A stretch of DNA of 64,000 nucleotides from Solirubrobacter phytolaccae (GCF_027587195.1 NZ_JAPDDP010000012.1:1-64000), one strand, 5' to 3'. Positions 51,554 to 62,406 are shown, counted from the stretch's first letter. Made by a program: numbers and translations. The notes: a model not told the origin generated them from the letters alone.

Positions 51554-54193
51554 GTGTTTACCGATGCTCCGTCCTGCCCGGGTGACACTCCTGTGTCCCG
51601 CGCGGGCTCGCGCCCGTCACGTCGACGTGGTCCCTTCGGCATTGCCGCGCTGACACTCACACTGATCGCGGGCGGACTCTTCACCGGCGACGCCGCACGC
51701 GCCGCCGATCCCGGGGCCCCGACGATCGTCCCGATGCCGTGGGTGATCCCGTCCTGGGGGATCGGCGATACGCCGCTCGTCCCGGTCAACCTCGCGCAGA
51801 TCTCCAACCCGCACAGCGGCACGGTCGGCGACCCGACCAACCCCGACTTCGAGCTGCGGGTCGCCCAGACCGGCGCCGACGGAGCTCCCGTCGATCCCGC
51901 CTCACTGCAGGTCACCGCGCAGATCGTCCGCAACGGCAACCGTGTGTCACCGTTCGGAGACACCCCGGCCCCCGGTGCCGTGACCGTCCGTGCCGGCGAC
52001 GCGCCGGACCTGCGGCGGGTGGCGTTCACCCCGGTGCGGATCGGCAACGCCAAGGTCGTGGTGACCGTCACCGGGCAGGGAGGCGCGACGGCCTCCTACA
52101 CGATCGACTTCTACGCGTCGAAGGCGGCCAGCTCCACCAGCCGCTACCTGCACCTGACGGCCGACACCTCGACCGCGATCGACGCCGGCGACGGCTACCT
52201 CTTCATCGCTGGCGACGAGCACCGCCAGATCCGGCTCTATGACGCCGAGCGATCCGGCGTGCCGATCGCCCTGTTCCATCCGGGGAAGAACCCGAACGAC
52301 AGCGCGGGCGGCGAGGGGGAGGACGATTTCGAGGCCTCGGCGCGCAGCGGCGACTCGGTGTTCTGGCTCGGCTCGCAGAGCAACTCCCGCAAGGGCGAGG
52401 TGCAGCCCTCGCGCCACGTGGTCTACGAGACGACGATCGCGGGCCGTGGCAAGGACGCGACGCTCGCCCGGGTCGGCGCCTATGGCGGGCTGCGCCGCGA
52501 CCTGATCGCCTGGGACACCGCGAACGGCCGACGGTACGGCTTCGCCGCGGGCTCGGCCGAGGGCGCGTACCCGAGCGTTCCCGACGGCTTCAACATCGAA
52601 GGCGCGGAGTTCGCCCCGGACGGCACGACGCTCTACCTCGGCTTCCGCGCGCCGCTCGTCGGCCGCAAGAACGGCGGCGACGCGCTGATCGTGCCGGTGA
52701 CGAACATCCAGCAGCTCACGCGCGGGCAGGCGAGCCACGCGACGTTCGGGACGCCGATCGAGCTGGACTTCGACGGAGGCTCGATCCGGGAGCTGCGCCG
52801 CAACGCGGCGGGCGAGTACCTGATCCTGACCAACGACGTCTCGAGGTACACCGCGGAGGAGCTGCCTACCGCAGTCCTGCAGCCCGCGTTGCTGTGGTAC
52901 TGGGACGGCAACCCGGCGACCGAGCCGCAGCGGCTCGGCGGCGGCGAGCCGCTGCCCCCCAACGTCACCGACGTCAGCGCCTCCCTCGGTTCCTGGGAGG
53001 GCATCGGCGCCATGCCCGAACGGCTCGAGCCCGGCAGCCAAGTGCGGCTGATCATGGACCAGGGCTACGACCACCTCTTCGTCCCGGCCGGCCCGATCAC
53101 CGACGAGCTGTACTACGACATGGTGAACAAGGACAGCCGCTTGATCCCGACGCTGATGAAGGCCCGCACGGACCTCGTCACGCTCACCGGCGATCTCGGC
53201 TACCAGCTCACCGTGACCGGGCTGGCAGCGTTCGCCGAGCAGCTGCCCGGCACGACCTCGGCGCCGCGCACGGCGACGATCACCAACACGGGCCGCAAGA
53301 CGGTGCCCGTCGACGCGCTCTCGGTGCGCGGCGGCGACGCCGGCGACTTCCAGCTCGACCCGGGCAGCTGCGCCCGGATCACCCTCGCGCCCGGGGACGC
53401 CTGCAGCGCATCCCTGCGCTACGCCCCAGCGCGCGGTGCGGTGACGTCGTCCGCGCAGCTCGAGGTCACGAGCAGCGCTCCGCTGTTCAACCGCAGCTTC
53501 GGTCTCACCGGCACGGCGGGGACCGGCACGTTCGCGACCAGCGCCGCGCCGACCATCGACATCGTCGCGCCCCGCGTCGGCGACCGGCTGACGGCGACGG
53601 TCGCCGCCTGGTCGCCCGCGGCCGAGCTCCGCTACCAGTGGCTGCGCGGCGGCGCCCCGATCCCCGGCGCCGCCGAGGCGGCCTACACCGCGACCGCCGC
53701 CGACGAGGGCTTCACGCTCAGCGTGCGCGTCACGGGCACCACTCCCGGCTACGAGTCGAAGACCCGCACCTCGGTTCCCACCGCCGCCGTCGCGGTCATC
53801 GCGAGCGCGCCGGAGCCGCCGTTCGGCGGGGTGCGCCCACCCACGATCCTCAGCTGGGAGCCGGTGCGGTCGCGGTACGCGATCGAGGTCGTCACCCGCT
53901 CCGGCCGGCAGCTGCGCCTCACCGTGCGGGCGCCCAGGATCGAAGCGGCGAAGCTCAGCCAGCGCGTGACGGTGAAGGTCGCCGGGATCCGGGCGACGTA
54001 TCGAGTCACGCTCCGGCGCGGCCAGGCCACGCTCAAGCTGGGAGCGAAGGCCAAGCGGCTGAAGACCGGCACCCGCGCGATCGTGACCGTGACCGTGCCC
54101 GAGCTGCGCTACCTGGTCGACAAGCAGCCCAGCGGGCAGCAGTCCCACGAGGTGCCCAGCGCGACCAAGCGGATCGCCGTCAAGCTCCGGTGA
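51554..54193 (+). CDS. Secreted DUF3616 protein (879 aa), paralogue of 42831-46145 without LRRs
   Basis: GTG start 51554; long basic n-region then hydrophobic signal (~25-48, ARAAD). From GDPTNPDFELRVAQTGADG onward it is collinear with the C-terminal two thirds of the 42831-46145 protein. DUF3616-type domain ~190-500 (DAGDGYLFIAGDEHRQIRLYD, DDFEASARSGDSVFWLGSQSN, IEGAEFAPDGTTLYLGFRAP). ASH-like domain ~545-650 with a Cys pair (CARITLAPGDACSASLRY). One YQWLRGGAPIPGAAEAAY module ~690-750. Shared C-terminal domain ~770-879 ending VKLR. It is flanked on both sides by the two LTD paralogues, transcribed divergently from copy 1 and convergent with copy 2. Confidence 0.82.
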   Translation: MFTDAPSCPGDTPVSRAGSRPSRRRGPFGIAALTLTLIAGGLFTGDAARAADPGAPTIVPMPWVIPSWGIGDTPLVPVNLAQISNPHSGTVGDPTNPDFELRVAQTGADGAPVDPASLQVTAQIVRNGNRVSPFGDTPAPGAVTVRAGDAPDLRRVAFTPVRIGNAKVVVTVTGQGGATASYTIDFYASKAASSTSRYLHLTADTSTAIDAGDGYLFIAGDEHRQIRLYDAERSGVPIALFHPGKNPNDSAGGEGEDDFEASARSGDSVFWLGSQSNSRKGEVQPSRHVVYETTIAGRGKDATLARVGAYGGLRRDLIAWDTANGRRYGFAAGSAEGAYPSVPDGFNIEGAEFAPDGTTLYLGFRAPLVGRKNGGDALIVPVTNIQQLTRGQASHATFGTPIELDFDGGSIRELRRNAAGEYLILTNDVSRYTAEELPTAVLQPALLWYWDGNPATEPQRLGGGEPLPPNVTDVSASLGSWEGIGAMPERLEPGSQVRLIMDQGYDHLFVPAGPITDELYYDMVNKDSRLIPTLMKARTDLVTLTGDLGYQLTVTGLAAFAEQLPGTTSAPRTATITNTGRKTVPVDALSVRGGDAGDFQLDPGSCARITLAPGDACSASLRYAPARGAVTSSAQLEVTSSAPLFNRSFGLTGTAGTGTFATSAAPTIDIVAPRVGDRLTATVAAWSPAAELRYQWLRGGAPIPGAAEAAYTATAADEGFTLSVRVTGTTPGYESKTRTSVPTAAVAVIASAPEPPFGGVRPPTILSWEPVRSRYAIEVVTRSGRQLRLTVRAPRIEAAKLSQRVTVKVAGIRATYRVTLRRGQATLKLGAKAKRLKTGTRAIVTVTVPELRYLVDKQPSGQQSHEVPSATKRIAVKLR

Positions 54194-54203
54194 GCGGCCC
54201 CGC

Positions 54204-54233
54204 CCAGTCCCCGGGAAAGCACCCGGGGACTGG
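54204..54233. terminator. Bidirectional terminator
   Basis: CCAGTCCCCGGG, loop AAAGCA, CCCGGGGACTGG: perfect 12-bp stem between the convergent DUF3616 and LTD genes. Confidence 0.75.
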
Positions 54234-54245
54234 CGCGGCGATCGA

Positions 54246-55631
54246 TCAGTTGGCAGCGTTGGGCGTGGGACCCACGGTGTTCGCGAACGCCCCGGTCTTG
54301 TTGACCGGGAAGCGCCCCCAGGTGTTGGCGGCGTGCGCGGTCCACGACGTCGCGTCGATCGGCGTGTCCGTCGTGAAGTCGGCGCCTACGTTGAACAGGC
54401 GAGCCGAGTCCGCGTTGCCGAGGCCGAAGGCGCCGTTGACCGACGGGTCGTCGACCCGGATCGCGAGGTAGCCGTGCGCCGGGATGACCGTGCCCGCCCC
54501 GATCGTGTAGGTGTGGAACGGGTCGCTGTCCGTCAGCGCCAGGCCCTCGATGCTCAGATCGCTACCGGTCTTGTTCGCCAGCTCGATCCAGTCACCCGAG
54601 AGAACCGGGCTGCCCTGCGGGTCGGACTCGACCTCGTTGATGACGACCTCAGCGCTGGTGAGCACCGCCGGCGGGGCGCCGAACGTGTTCGCCGTGCCCT
54701 TGGTGCCGGCTGATGTGGTCCGGAAGAGGCCCTTCTGGGTCGGCGTGGTGCGATCGAGGCCATACGTGGTCGGCGAGTGCGTGAACCACTTGGCCCGATC
54801 GACCGGGGTCGCCGTCGAGACGTCGACGGTGCCCGGAGCGAACAGCCGCGCCTCGTCGTTGACACCGAGGCCGAAGAAGCCCGTGTTCGCCGGATTGCTG
54901 ACCTCGACCACCGCGTAACCGAACGCGGGCAGCGTGGTGCCGCTTGGCACCGTCACCTGATGGCCGTTGTTGTCGTCGGCGATGACCATGCCGGAGATGT
55001 TCCGCGAGCTGGTGTTCGTGTTGTACAGCTCGACCCAGTCGTAGCCGCCGCTCGGCGCGCTGGACTCGACCTCGTTGATCACCACGCCCGCCCACGGGGC
55101 CGGGCTCGGGTTGCTGCCCGGGCTCGTGAACGCGTTGGTGGCGCCCTTGCTCATCGCGTTCAGCGTGACGAAGGCACCGATGCCGTCGGGGTAGCGGCCG
55201 TAGCTCGTGGACGCGTGCGCGGTCCACGAGTACGAGTCGATCGGGCTCCCCGACACCGGGGTCTGCCCCTCGGCGTACAGCCGCGCCGAATCGAAGTTGC
55301 CCAGGCCGAAGTTGCCCGGCGTCGACGCGTTGTCGGTGTCGACGGCGAAGTAGCCGCCCGACGCGATCGTGCCGCTGATGGTCACGTAGTGGGAGTTGTC
55401 ACTGTCGGACACCGTCGCGTTGGTGAACGTGATCGACGACGGGCCGTTGTTGTACAGCTCGATGTAGTCGTTCGCGCTGCCGTCGGACTCGACCTCGTTG
55501 ATGACGACGTAGTCCTCGAACGGGGTCGCGGCACTCGCGGCGGGAACCCCCACAGCGGCCAACGCCCCGGCCATAAGTACAGCGATGCCAGCGCGCCCTA
55601 GCACACGGCGCTGATTATTGTTACGCTGCAT
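54246..55631 (-). CDS. Secreted triple lamin-tail-domain protein, copy 2 (461 aa)
   Basis: Paralogue of 49925-51313 with the same three LTD modules, signal peptide (~1-34) and C-terminus (GPTPNAAN versus GPTPDAAN). Long runs are identical, for example NDYIELYNNGPSSITFTNA and TSPGSN near the end of module 1. Differences cluster in loops, such as SAPSGGYDW against NDPVSGAYDW. No anchor or catalytic residues are visible. The duplication includes the upstream leader, so both copies are probably regulated alike. Confidence 0.85.
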   Translation of the reverse strand: MQRNNNQRRVLGRAGIAVLMAGALAAVGVPAASAATPFEDYVVINEVESDGSANDYIELYNNGPSSITFTNATVSDSDNSHYVTISGTIASGGYFAVDTDNASTPGNFGLGNFDSARLYAEGQTPVSGSPIDSYSWTAHASTSYGRYPDGIGAFVTLNAMSKGATNAFTSPGSNPSPAPWAGVVINEVESSAPSGGYDWVELYNTNTSSRNISGMVIADDNNGHQVTVPSGTTLPAFGYAVVEVSNPANTGFFGLGVNDEARLFAPGTVDVSTATPVDRAKWFTHSPTTYGLDRTTPTQKGLFRTTSAGTKGTANTFGAPPAVLTSAEVVINEVESDPQGSPVLSGDWIELANKTGSDLSIEGLALTDSDPFHTYTIGAGTVIPAHGYLAIRVDDPSVNGAFGLGNADSARLFNVGADFTTDTPIDATSWTAHAANTWGRFPVNKTGAFANTVGPTPNAAN

Positions 55632-55880
55632 TCGATGCTCCTGCTTTCGGTAGGTACTCCGGGCGGGATCATTCCGAGGCGTCGCTCAGGGCCGGCCGGT
55701 CTGGAGCGGCGCCTCTCGCGTTAACACGTTCGCTGACCGCTGAGGACCAGCGAGGTATCTCGCAGTCACGAGGTTTCCGGATCGAAGGTCGGCAATTGTC
55801 GCGATCCTGTGTTTGTTTGGCAGTCGCCCACCATTCACATCGCTGAGCGCGACCCTCTCGTCCGCACGAGGTCGTGCCGC
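55632..55880. promoter_or_regulatory. Upstream region of LTD copy 2, duplicated copy 2
   Basis: Homologous to 51314-51553 as described there. On the far side of the duplication the next gene is not a DUF3616 protein but a SulP transporter, so the duplicated block ends within 55,800-56,000. 55,880-56,058 shows no gene I can support. Confidence 0.6.
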
Positions 55881-56058
55881 CACCGCCGCTCGACGCCGTC
55901 CTCGGCATGAGCCGGCCTCATCCGCAAGGGAGGATCGGCAAATCACCCTTCGCGGGCGAGGACGCGCGCGCCGGGCCCGACGACGATGTGGCCGTGCTGA
56001 ACGGCTGGACGACGCGGAGACCGGTCGTGGCCGACCGCCGGCGGCGCGGCTGAGGCAC

Positions 56059-57780
56059 GTGGACTTCCCGCTCAAGAGCCAGCTTGCCCCGCTGCGCGAC
56101 CTGCGACGCTCGGTACGCCGCAAGACGCTGCGACAGGACGCCACGGCGGGTGTGGTCCTCGGTGTCGAGAGCGTGCCGGACGGCCTGGCGAATGGTCTCC
56201 TGGCGGGCGTGAACCCGGTGTCGGGCGTCTACGCCTATCTGTTCGGCATGCTCGGTGGCTCGCTGCTGACGAGTACCGCGCTCATGTCCATCCAGGGCAC
56301 CGGCGCGATGGCGATCATCGTCGCCGACGTCGACCTCGCGGGCCGAGAGGACCCGTCGCGCGCGCTCTTCACGTTGACCGTCCTGACCGGTGTCGTGATG
56401 ATCGCCGCCGGCGCGCTCGGGCTGGGGCGGATTCTGCGGTTCGTCTCCACCTCCGTGATGACCGGGTTCGTCACGGCCGTCGGGCTCAACATCATCCTCG
56501 GTCAGCTCGCGACGTTCACCGGCTACGACCCCGACGCCGGTGGACGACTGGAGAACGCCGTCTCGCTCCTGGTGTCGTTCTGGCGGGTGGACCTCGCCAC
56601 CACGCTGGTGGGCGTGGTGACCGTCGCGCTCGTGATCGGTCTCGGTCGCACCCGGCTCGGCGCGCTTGGCCTCGTCGTCGCGGTGGTTGTCGGTTCCGGT
56701 CTCGCTGCGTTGCTGAACTCGCTCGGCACTGACGTCGCCACCGTCGCCGACGTCGCGGACCTCCCGAACGCGCTGCCCACGCCGACGCTACCGGTGCTCG
56801 GCGAGATCCCCGGACTACTCGTGCCCGCGCTGTCGCTCGCGTTCGTCGGCCTCGTCCAAGGAGCCGCCGTCTCCGCCGGTGTGCCGAACCCCGACGGCTC
56901 GTTCGGCGACCGCTCGCAGGATTTCGTCGGCCAAGGCGCCGGAAATCTTGCTTCGGGCGTGTTCCAGGGCTTGCCGGTCGGTGGGTCGATGTCAGCCACA
57001 TCGCTTGCCGTGACCGCCGGGGCGCGGTCCCGGCTCGCACTGGTCATCGGCGCCGCAGTCATGGCGTTCGTCGTCGTCGTGCTCGGCGACGTGGTCACCC
57101 AGGTCGCGATGCCGGTGCTCGCGGCGCTGCTGATCGTCGCCGGCGCGACGACGATCAAGCCCAACCAGATCGCGAACGTCGCACAGGCCGGTCGCGTCCA
57201 ACTCGCCGTGTTGATCACCACCTTCGCCCTGACCGTGGTGCTACCGGTGCAGTACGCGGTCGTCGCCGGCGTGGCGACCTCCATCCTCCTGCACATCACC
57301 CGCCAGTCCGTACGGCTGGCCACGCGCCGGCTCGTCTTCAGCGACGACGGCAGGATGCGCGAGCAGCAACCTCCCGCCGAGATCGGCCGCCAGGAGATCG
57401 TCGTCCTGCAGCCGTACGGCAGTCTGTTCTTCGCGACCGCACGAGCGCTCGAAGACCAGCTGCCCGACGTCACGGCAGACACCGACCGCAGCGTGGTGAT
57501 CCTGCGCTTGCGTGGCGTCGACGACGTCGGCGCCACGCTCACCGACGTCCTCGCTCGCTACGCGACAGCGCTGGACGCGGCAGCCAGCCGCCTGATGGTC
57601 GTCACCGACAACCCCCGGCTGATCCGGCAGCTGCAGGTGACGGGAGCGCTCGGAGCGATCGGTGCGGACAACGTCCTGCGAGGCACGGAGTGGGTCGGCG
57701 AGACGATCCGCCGCGCAAACGACGAGGCCGAGCACTGGGTGTCCCACGGAACGGCAGGAAACGACCCCGATCCCCGATGA
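56059..57780 (+). CDS. SulP-family anion transporter with STAS domain
   Basis: 573-residue permease for sulfate, bicarbonate or related anions. Start GTG 56059 with GAGG four bases upstream; the longer frame to 55813 has an Arg-rich non-membrane stretch and is rejected. The transmembrane core occupies ~25-420 (GVESVPDGLANGLLAGVNPVSGVYAY, the SulP helix-1 motif; STSVMTGFVTAVGLNIILGQL; GGSMSATSLAVTAGARSR). A STAS domain occupies ~440-555 (DRSVVILRLRGVDDVGATLTDVL). Alone on its transcript except for the two following genes, which lie close behind on the same strand. Confidence 0.92.
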   Translation: MDFPLKSQLAPLRDLRRSVRRKTLRQDATAGVVLGVESVPDGLANGLLAGVNPVSGVYAYLFGMLGGSLLTSTALMSIQGTGAMAIIVADVDLAGREDPSRALFTLTVLTGVVMIAAGALGLGRILRFVSTSVMTGFVTAVGLNIILGQLATFTGYDPDAGGRLENAVSLLVSFWRVDLATTLVGVVTVALVIGLGRTRLGALGLVVAVVVGSGLAALLNSLGTDVATVADVADLPNALPTPTLPVLGEIPGLLVPALSLAFVGLVQGAAVSAGVPNPDGSFGDRSQDFVGQGAGNLASGVFQGLPVGGSMSATSLAVTAGARSRLALVIGAAVMAFVVVVLGDVVTQVAMPVLAALLIVAGATTIKPNQIANVAQAGRVQLAVLITTFALTVVLPVQYAVVAGVATSILLHITRQSVRLATRRLVFSDDGRMREQQPPAEIGRQEIVVLQPYGSLFFATARALEDQLPDVTADTDRSVVILRLRGVDDVGATLTDVLARYATALDAAASRLMVVTDNPRLIRQLQVTGALGAIGADNVLRGTEWVGETIRRANDEAEHWVSHGTAGNDPDPR

Positions 57781-57872
57781 TCAGTCCCTTCTCGTCCTCG
57801 TCGGATGACGCCCACTCACCCGATGGGAAGGCACAACTGTCTCCATGGTCCCTCTCAACGCCCAACGCGACG

Positions 57873-58100
57873 ATGACTGAACGCGTGCCGATCTGGGCCG
57901 CGATCCTGCTCAGCCTCTCCGTCCTCGCCCTGCTTACGTTGCTGGTCGGCGGCCCCGCAATCGGGTGGTTCGCGCGTGAGGTCCAGTACGTGCTCGCCGC
58001 GATCGCCGTGATCGCCCTCGCCGGCGGCGTCGTCGCGTTGTGGATGGGTCGCCATGACGGTCACGCCTTCAGCCGTGACCGCCGCGGCACGACGGACTAG
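57873..58100 (+). CDS. Small two-helix membrane protein (75 aa)
   Basis: MTERVPIWAAILLSLSVLALL... has two predicted transmembrane segments (~8-30 and ~38-58) and a basic C-terminus (HDGHAFSRDRRGTTD). Start ATG 57873; upstream extension is not supported. It sits between the SulP and MFS genes in the same direction, only 21 bp before the latter. No family recognised. Confidence 0.6.
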   Translation: MTERVPIWAAILLSLSVLALLTLLVGGPAIGWFAREVQYVLAAIAVIALAGGVVALWMGRHDGHAFSRDRRGTTD

Positions 58101-60065
<1,965 letters not shown>

Positions 60066-60158
60066 GTTCGCTGACGCTAGCGACCTCGCCGTCAGGGCCG
60101 CATGCCGCCCAGGCCGATATCCGTTTTGTCGGGGTCATCTGCCTGCGACGGCGTGCTT

Positions 60159-61103
60159 CTACGCAGGGTCGGCAGTGCCGGCGATCCAGGCGAGGTCGTC
60201 GCGGTGGTCGTTCAGGAGCTCCGGGAGCTTGGTCGGCATGGCGAGGCCGTGCTCCTCTGCGTCCTCAGGTCGGGCCGCGTATCCGACCTCGGCCCACCAC
60301 ATCTGACCGGGCAGCAGCAACGGGTGCAGGTCGTCGCCCGGGCGCGCCTGGCGGGCGGTGACCGGGCGGCCGAGGGTGTCGCTCAGCGCGGCGGCGATCT
60401 CGGTGAAGGTCCGTCGGTCGGACGCCAACTCGATCTCGACGCCGGCGAACCGGTCCGGCGCCGCGGTCAGGACGTCGGCAACGAGGTTGCCGAAGTCGGG
60501 AGCGTGGAGCAGGGCGAGCTGCGTGCTCGGGGCGCATGCGGTGACGAGCTCGCCCGATGACACCAGGTGGGGCCACTGGAACGTGTAGTGATGCGGGCTG
60601 GTGAAGTTCTCGATGAAGTAGGCGGGTTTGACGATCGTGTAGGACGCAAAGCCGGCCGCTCGTACGGCGGCCTCGACGTCCTCCTTCGCGTCCCAGTACC
60701 AGTCGTCGTCCCGCGACTTGCGGGCGACGCCAGGACGATCGCGCCACCCCGTCGAGGAGACCGTCGTCTGCACGAACTGCGCGACGCCGGCCTCGCGGGC
60801 GGCGGCGATCAGGTTGCGCGCGTGGCGGAGCTCAGTGTCCTTTGAGTCGGGCACGGCGAGTTGCACCGAGAACACGGCGTCGTGACCCTCGGCCGCCGCC
60901 CGCAGCGAGGAAGGGTCCTCCAGGTCGCCGACGACAAGCGTGATGCCCTCGCTCGCAAGGGCGCGCGACGCGTCGGAGGCGGGGTCGCGGACCAGGGCGG
61001 TCACCTGCTCTCCGCGACTGGCCAGTGCGCGGGCGACGGCGCCACCCTGCATCCCGGTGGCGCCGGTGATCAGGTACTTGCGCTTGGTGTTGGCATTCGT
61101 CAT
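60159..61103 (-). CDS. NmrA-family NAD(P)-binding protein
   Basis: 314-residue atypical short-chain dehydrogenase. N-terminal YLITGATGMQGGAVARAL has the NmrA GxxGxxG loop; VVGDLEDPSSLRAAAEGHDAVFSVQ and IAAAREAGVAQFVQTTVSS follow the family order. NmrA-like proteins sense NAD(P)/redox state or reduce quinone-like substrates; the catalytic Tyr/Lys pair of classical SDRs is not evident. It is divergent from a TetR gene, 137 bp between starts, with palindromes in the gap, suggesting it is that regulator's target. Confidence 0.88.
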   Translation of the reverse strand: MTNANTKRKYLITGATGMQGGAVARALASRGEQVTALVRDPASDASRALASEGITLVVGDLEDPSSLRAAAEGHDAVFSVQLAVPDSKDTELRHARNLIAAAREAGVAQFVQTTVSSTGWRDRPGVARKSRDDDWYWDAKEDVEAAVRAAGFASYTIVKPAYFIENFTSPHHYTFQWPHLVSSGELVTACAPSTQLALLHAPDFGNLVADVLTAAPDRFAGVEIELASDRRTFTEIAAALSDTLGRPVTARQARPGDDLHPLLLPGQMWWAEVGYAARPEDAEEHGLAMPTKLPELLNDHRDDLAWIAGTADPA

Positions 61104-61158
61104 TGCTGCTCCGAAGATCGACTACTCACGTCATGACGGCGGGGAAACATGCCCCCGT

Positions 61159-61190
61159 CGCGACTAGAGACTCTAGCGTATCGAGTCGCG
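61159..61190. promoter_or_regulatory. Nested inverted repeats, probable TetR operator
   Basis: Inner palindrome CTAGAG-A-CTCTAG (61164-61176) and outer arms CGCGACT (61159-61165) / AGTCGCG (61184-61190), in the gap between the divergent NmrA and TetR genes. Confidence 0.65.
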
Positions 61191-61240
61191 TATGTATCTG
61201 GTTGTCAGTCCCAGAAAGCGGATGCGGTACCGTCGTGCGC

Positions 61241-61891
61241 ATGACCAGGACGACCCGCCCCGCTGGACGCCAACGTCCCAGCGGCGCCTTCGGGCCCGCC
61301 CGCGACGAGACGCGCAATGCGCGCATCATCGAAGCGGTCTTGGACCTGATCGTCGAGAGCGGATACGCGGACCTCACCATGGGCGCGGTGGCCGCGCGCG
61401 CGGACGTGGCCAAGGCCACGGTCTATCGCCGCTGGGCCTCCCGCGAGGACCTGGTCGCCGACGCCCTGGAAAGCCTCATGCTCCCCGCACCCCCGGCCGC
61501 GGCGACGGCCGCCGAGACACTGCGCGAGGACCTCATCGCCACGCTCACCAACAGTTCCGCTTGCTTGCAGCCCGATAGGCGTCGCTTCACGGCCGTACTG
61601 GCCGCCGCCACCGCTTCCCACCCGCAGATCGCCGACACCCTGCGCGAGCGCTACATCGCCGGACAGCGCGAGGCCATCGTCTCCAGCCTGCACCGCGCCC
61701 AAGCACGCGGCGAGATCACGGCGGAGAGCGTCGAGCGCCTACTCGAGCCGGACAGGTTGGAGATCGCCGCCGCCGTCGCGGTGCTCCTCCTGCAGGAGGA
61801 GCTGCTCGGCGCCGTTCTCGACGTCGAGGGGATCGCCCGGATGGTCGACCAGGTGCTGCTGCCCCTCATTGACGGCACCCCCACCGGCTAA
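61241..61891 (+). CDS. TetR/AcrR-family transcriptional regulator
   Basis: 216-residue repressor-type protein. HTH at ~25-70: ARIIEAVLDLIVESGYADLTMGAVAARADVAKATVYRRWASREDLVADAL, a textbook TetR pattern. The C-terminal domain (~90-215) resembles TetR_C_11-type ligand-binding domains. ATG 61241 is preferred; the longer frame from 61103 would run through the operator. Divergent from the NmrA-family gene. Its stop overlaps that of the broken integrase. Confidence 0.92.
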   Translation: MTRTTRPAGRQRPSGAFGPARDETRNARIIEAVLDLIVESGYADLTMGAVAARADVAKATVYRRWASREDLVADALESLMLPAPPAAATAAETLREDLIATLTNSSACLQPDRRRFTAVLAAATASHPQIADTLRERYIAGQREAIVSSLHRAQARGEITAESVERLLEPDRLEIAAAVAVLLLQEELLGAVLDVEGIARMVDQVLLPLIDGTPTG

Positions 61892-62196
61892 GCCTTCCGG
61901 CCGGCTTCGACTCCGCGAGCGTGCGTATTGGACGGAGGGCGACTCTTTGCCGCCGGTGGCGGCGAGCTCGTGGGCGAGGTCGATGACGACGCGGCGCTCG
62001 GTTGGCTGCTTGGCCGCTCGGCGATGACCCGCCGCAGCGCTTGCTCTGCCTGCGAGCGCGTCAGGCCGTCAGCGTTGCCCGCAGTACGTTTCGGGCCAAA
62101 CTTGCGATTGTGTCGCTTCCCGTCGGGGCCGCGCCAACGCGCGTAGTAGGAGCCCCACTTCTCGTAGATCTGGCCGGAGCCGTAGGGACGCTTCAT
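61888..62196 (-). pseudogene. Truncated, frameshifted tyrosine-recombinase (phage integrase) N-terminus
   Basis: MKRPYGSGQIYEKWGSYYAR followed by GPDGKRHNRKFGPKR and GLTRSQAEQALRRVIAE is the arm-type DNA-binding region of actinobacterial integrases. After ~residue 62 the frame changes: the better continuation is in another frame (QPTERRVVIDLAHELAATGG). The catalytic domain is absent. It lies about 110 bp from a tRNA-Pro gene, a common integration target. Residual prophage or island scar. Confidence 0.72.
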
Positions 62197-62272
62197 GCGC
62201 GGCCATGGGCACCCGCACGAGAAATGGGCCCGTATTGGGCCCGTCGCCGTTCTCAGGTCAGCCCAAGAACGC

Positions 62273-62300
62273 CGAAAGGCCCGCCGTAGCGGGCCTTTCG
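62273..62300 (-). terminator. Terminator downstream of tRNA-Pro
   Basis: CGAAAGGCCCGC, loop CGTA, GCGGGCCTTTCG: perfect 12-bp stem starting 7 bases after the tRNA 3' end on the minus strand. Confidence 0.75.
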
Positions 62301-62306
62301 TGTAGT

Positions 62307-62379
62307 CGGGGAGACAGGATTTGAACCTGCGGCCGCCCGGCCCCCAGCCGGGTGCGCTACCAGACTGCGCCACTCCCCG
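62307..62379 (-). tRNA. tRNA-Pro (anticodon GGG)
   Basis: 73-nt cloverleaf on the minus strand: acceptor CGGGGAG/CTCCCCG, D-arm GCGCAGTCTGGTAGCGC, anticodon stem CCCGG/CCGGG with loop CTGGGGG, and T-arm GCAGGTTCAAATCCTGT. CCA is not encoded. Confidence 0.93.
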
Positions 62380-62406
62380 TGGCTATGTCGTCGTCCGTTG
62401 GTGAAG

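Noticed and set aside
55813-56058. N-terminal extension of the SulP gene
   Set aside because: Arg-rich, no homology-like pattern, and GTG 56059 has a good ribosome site directly before the SulP N-terminus.
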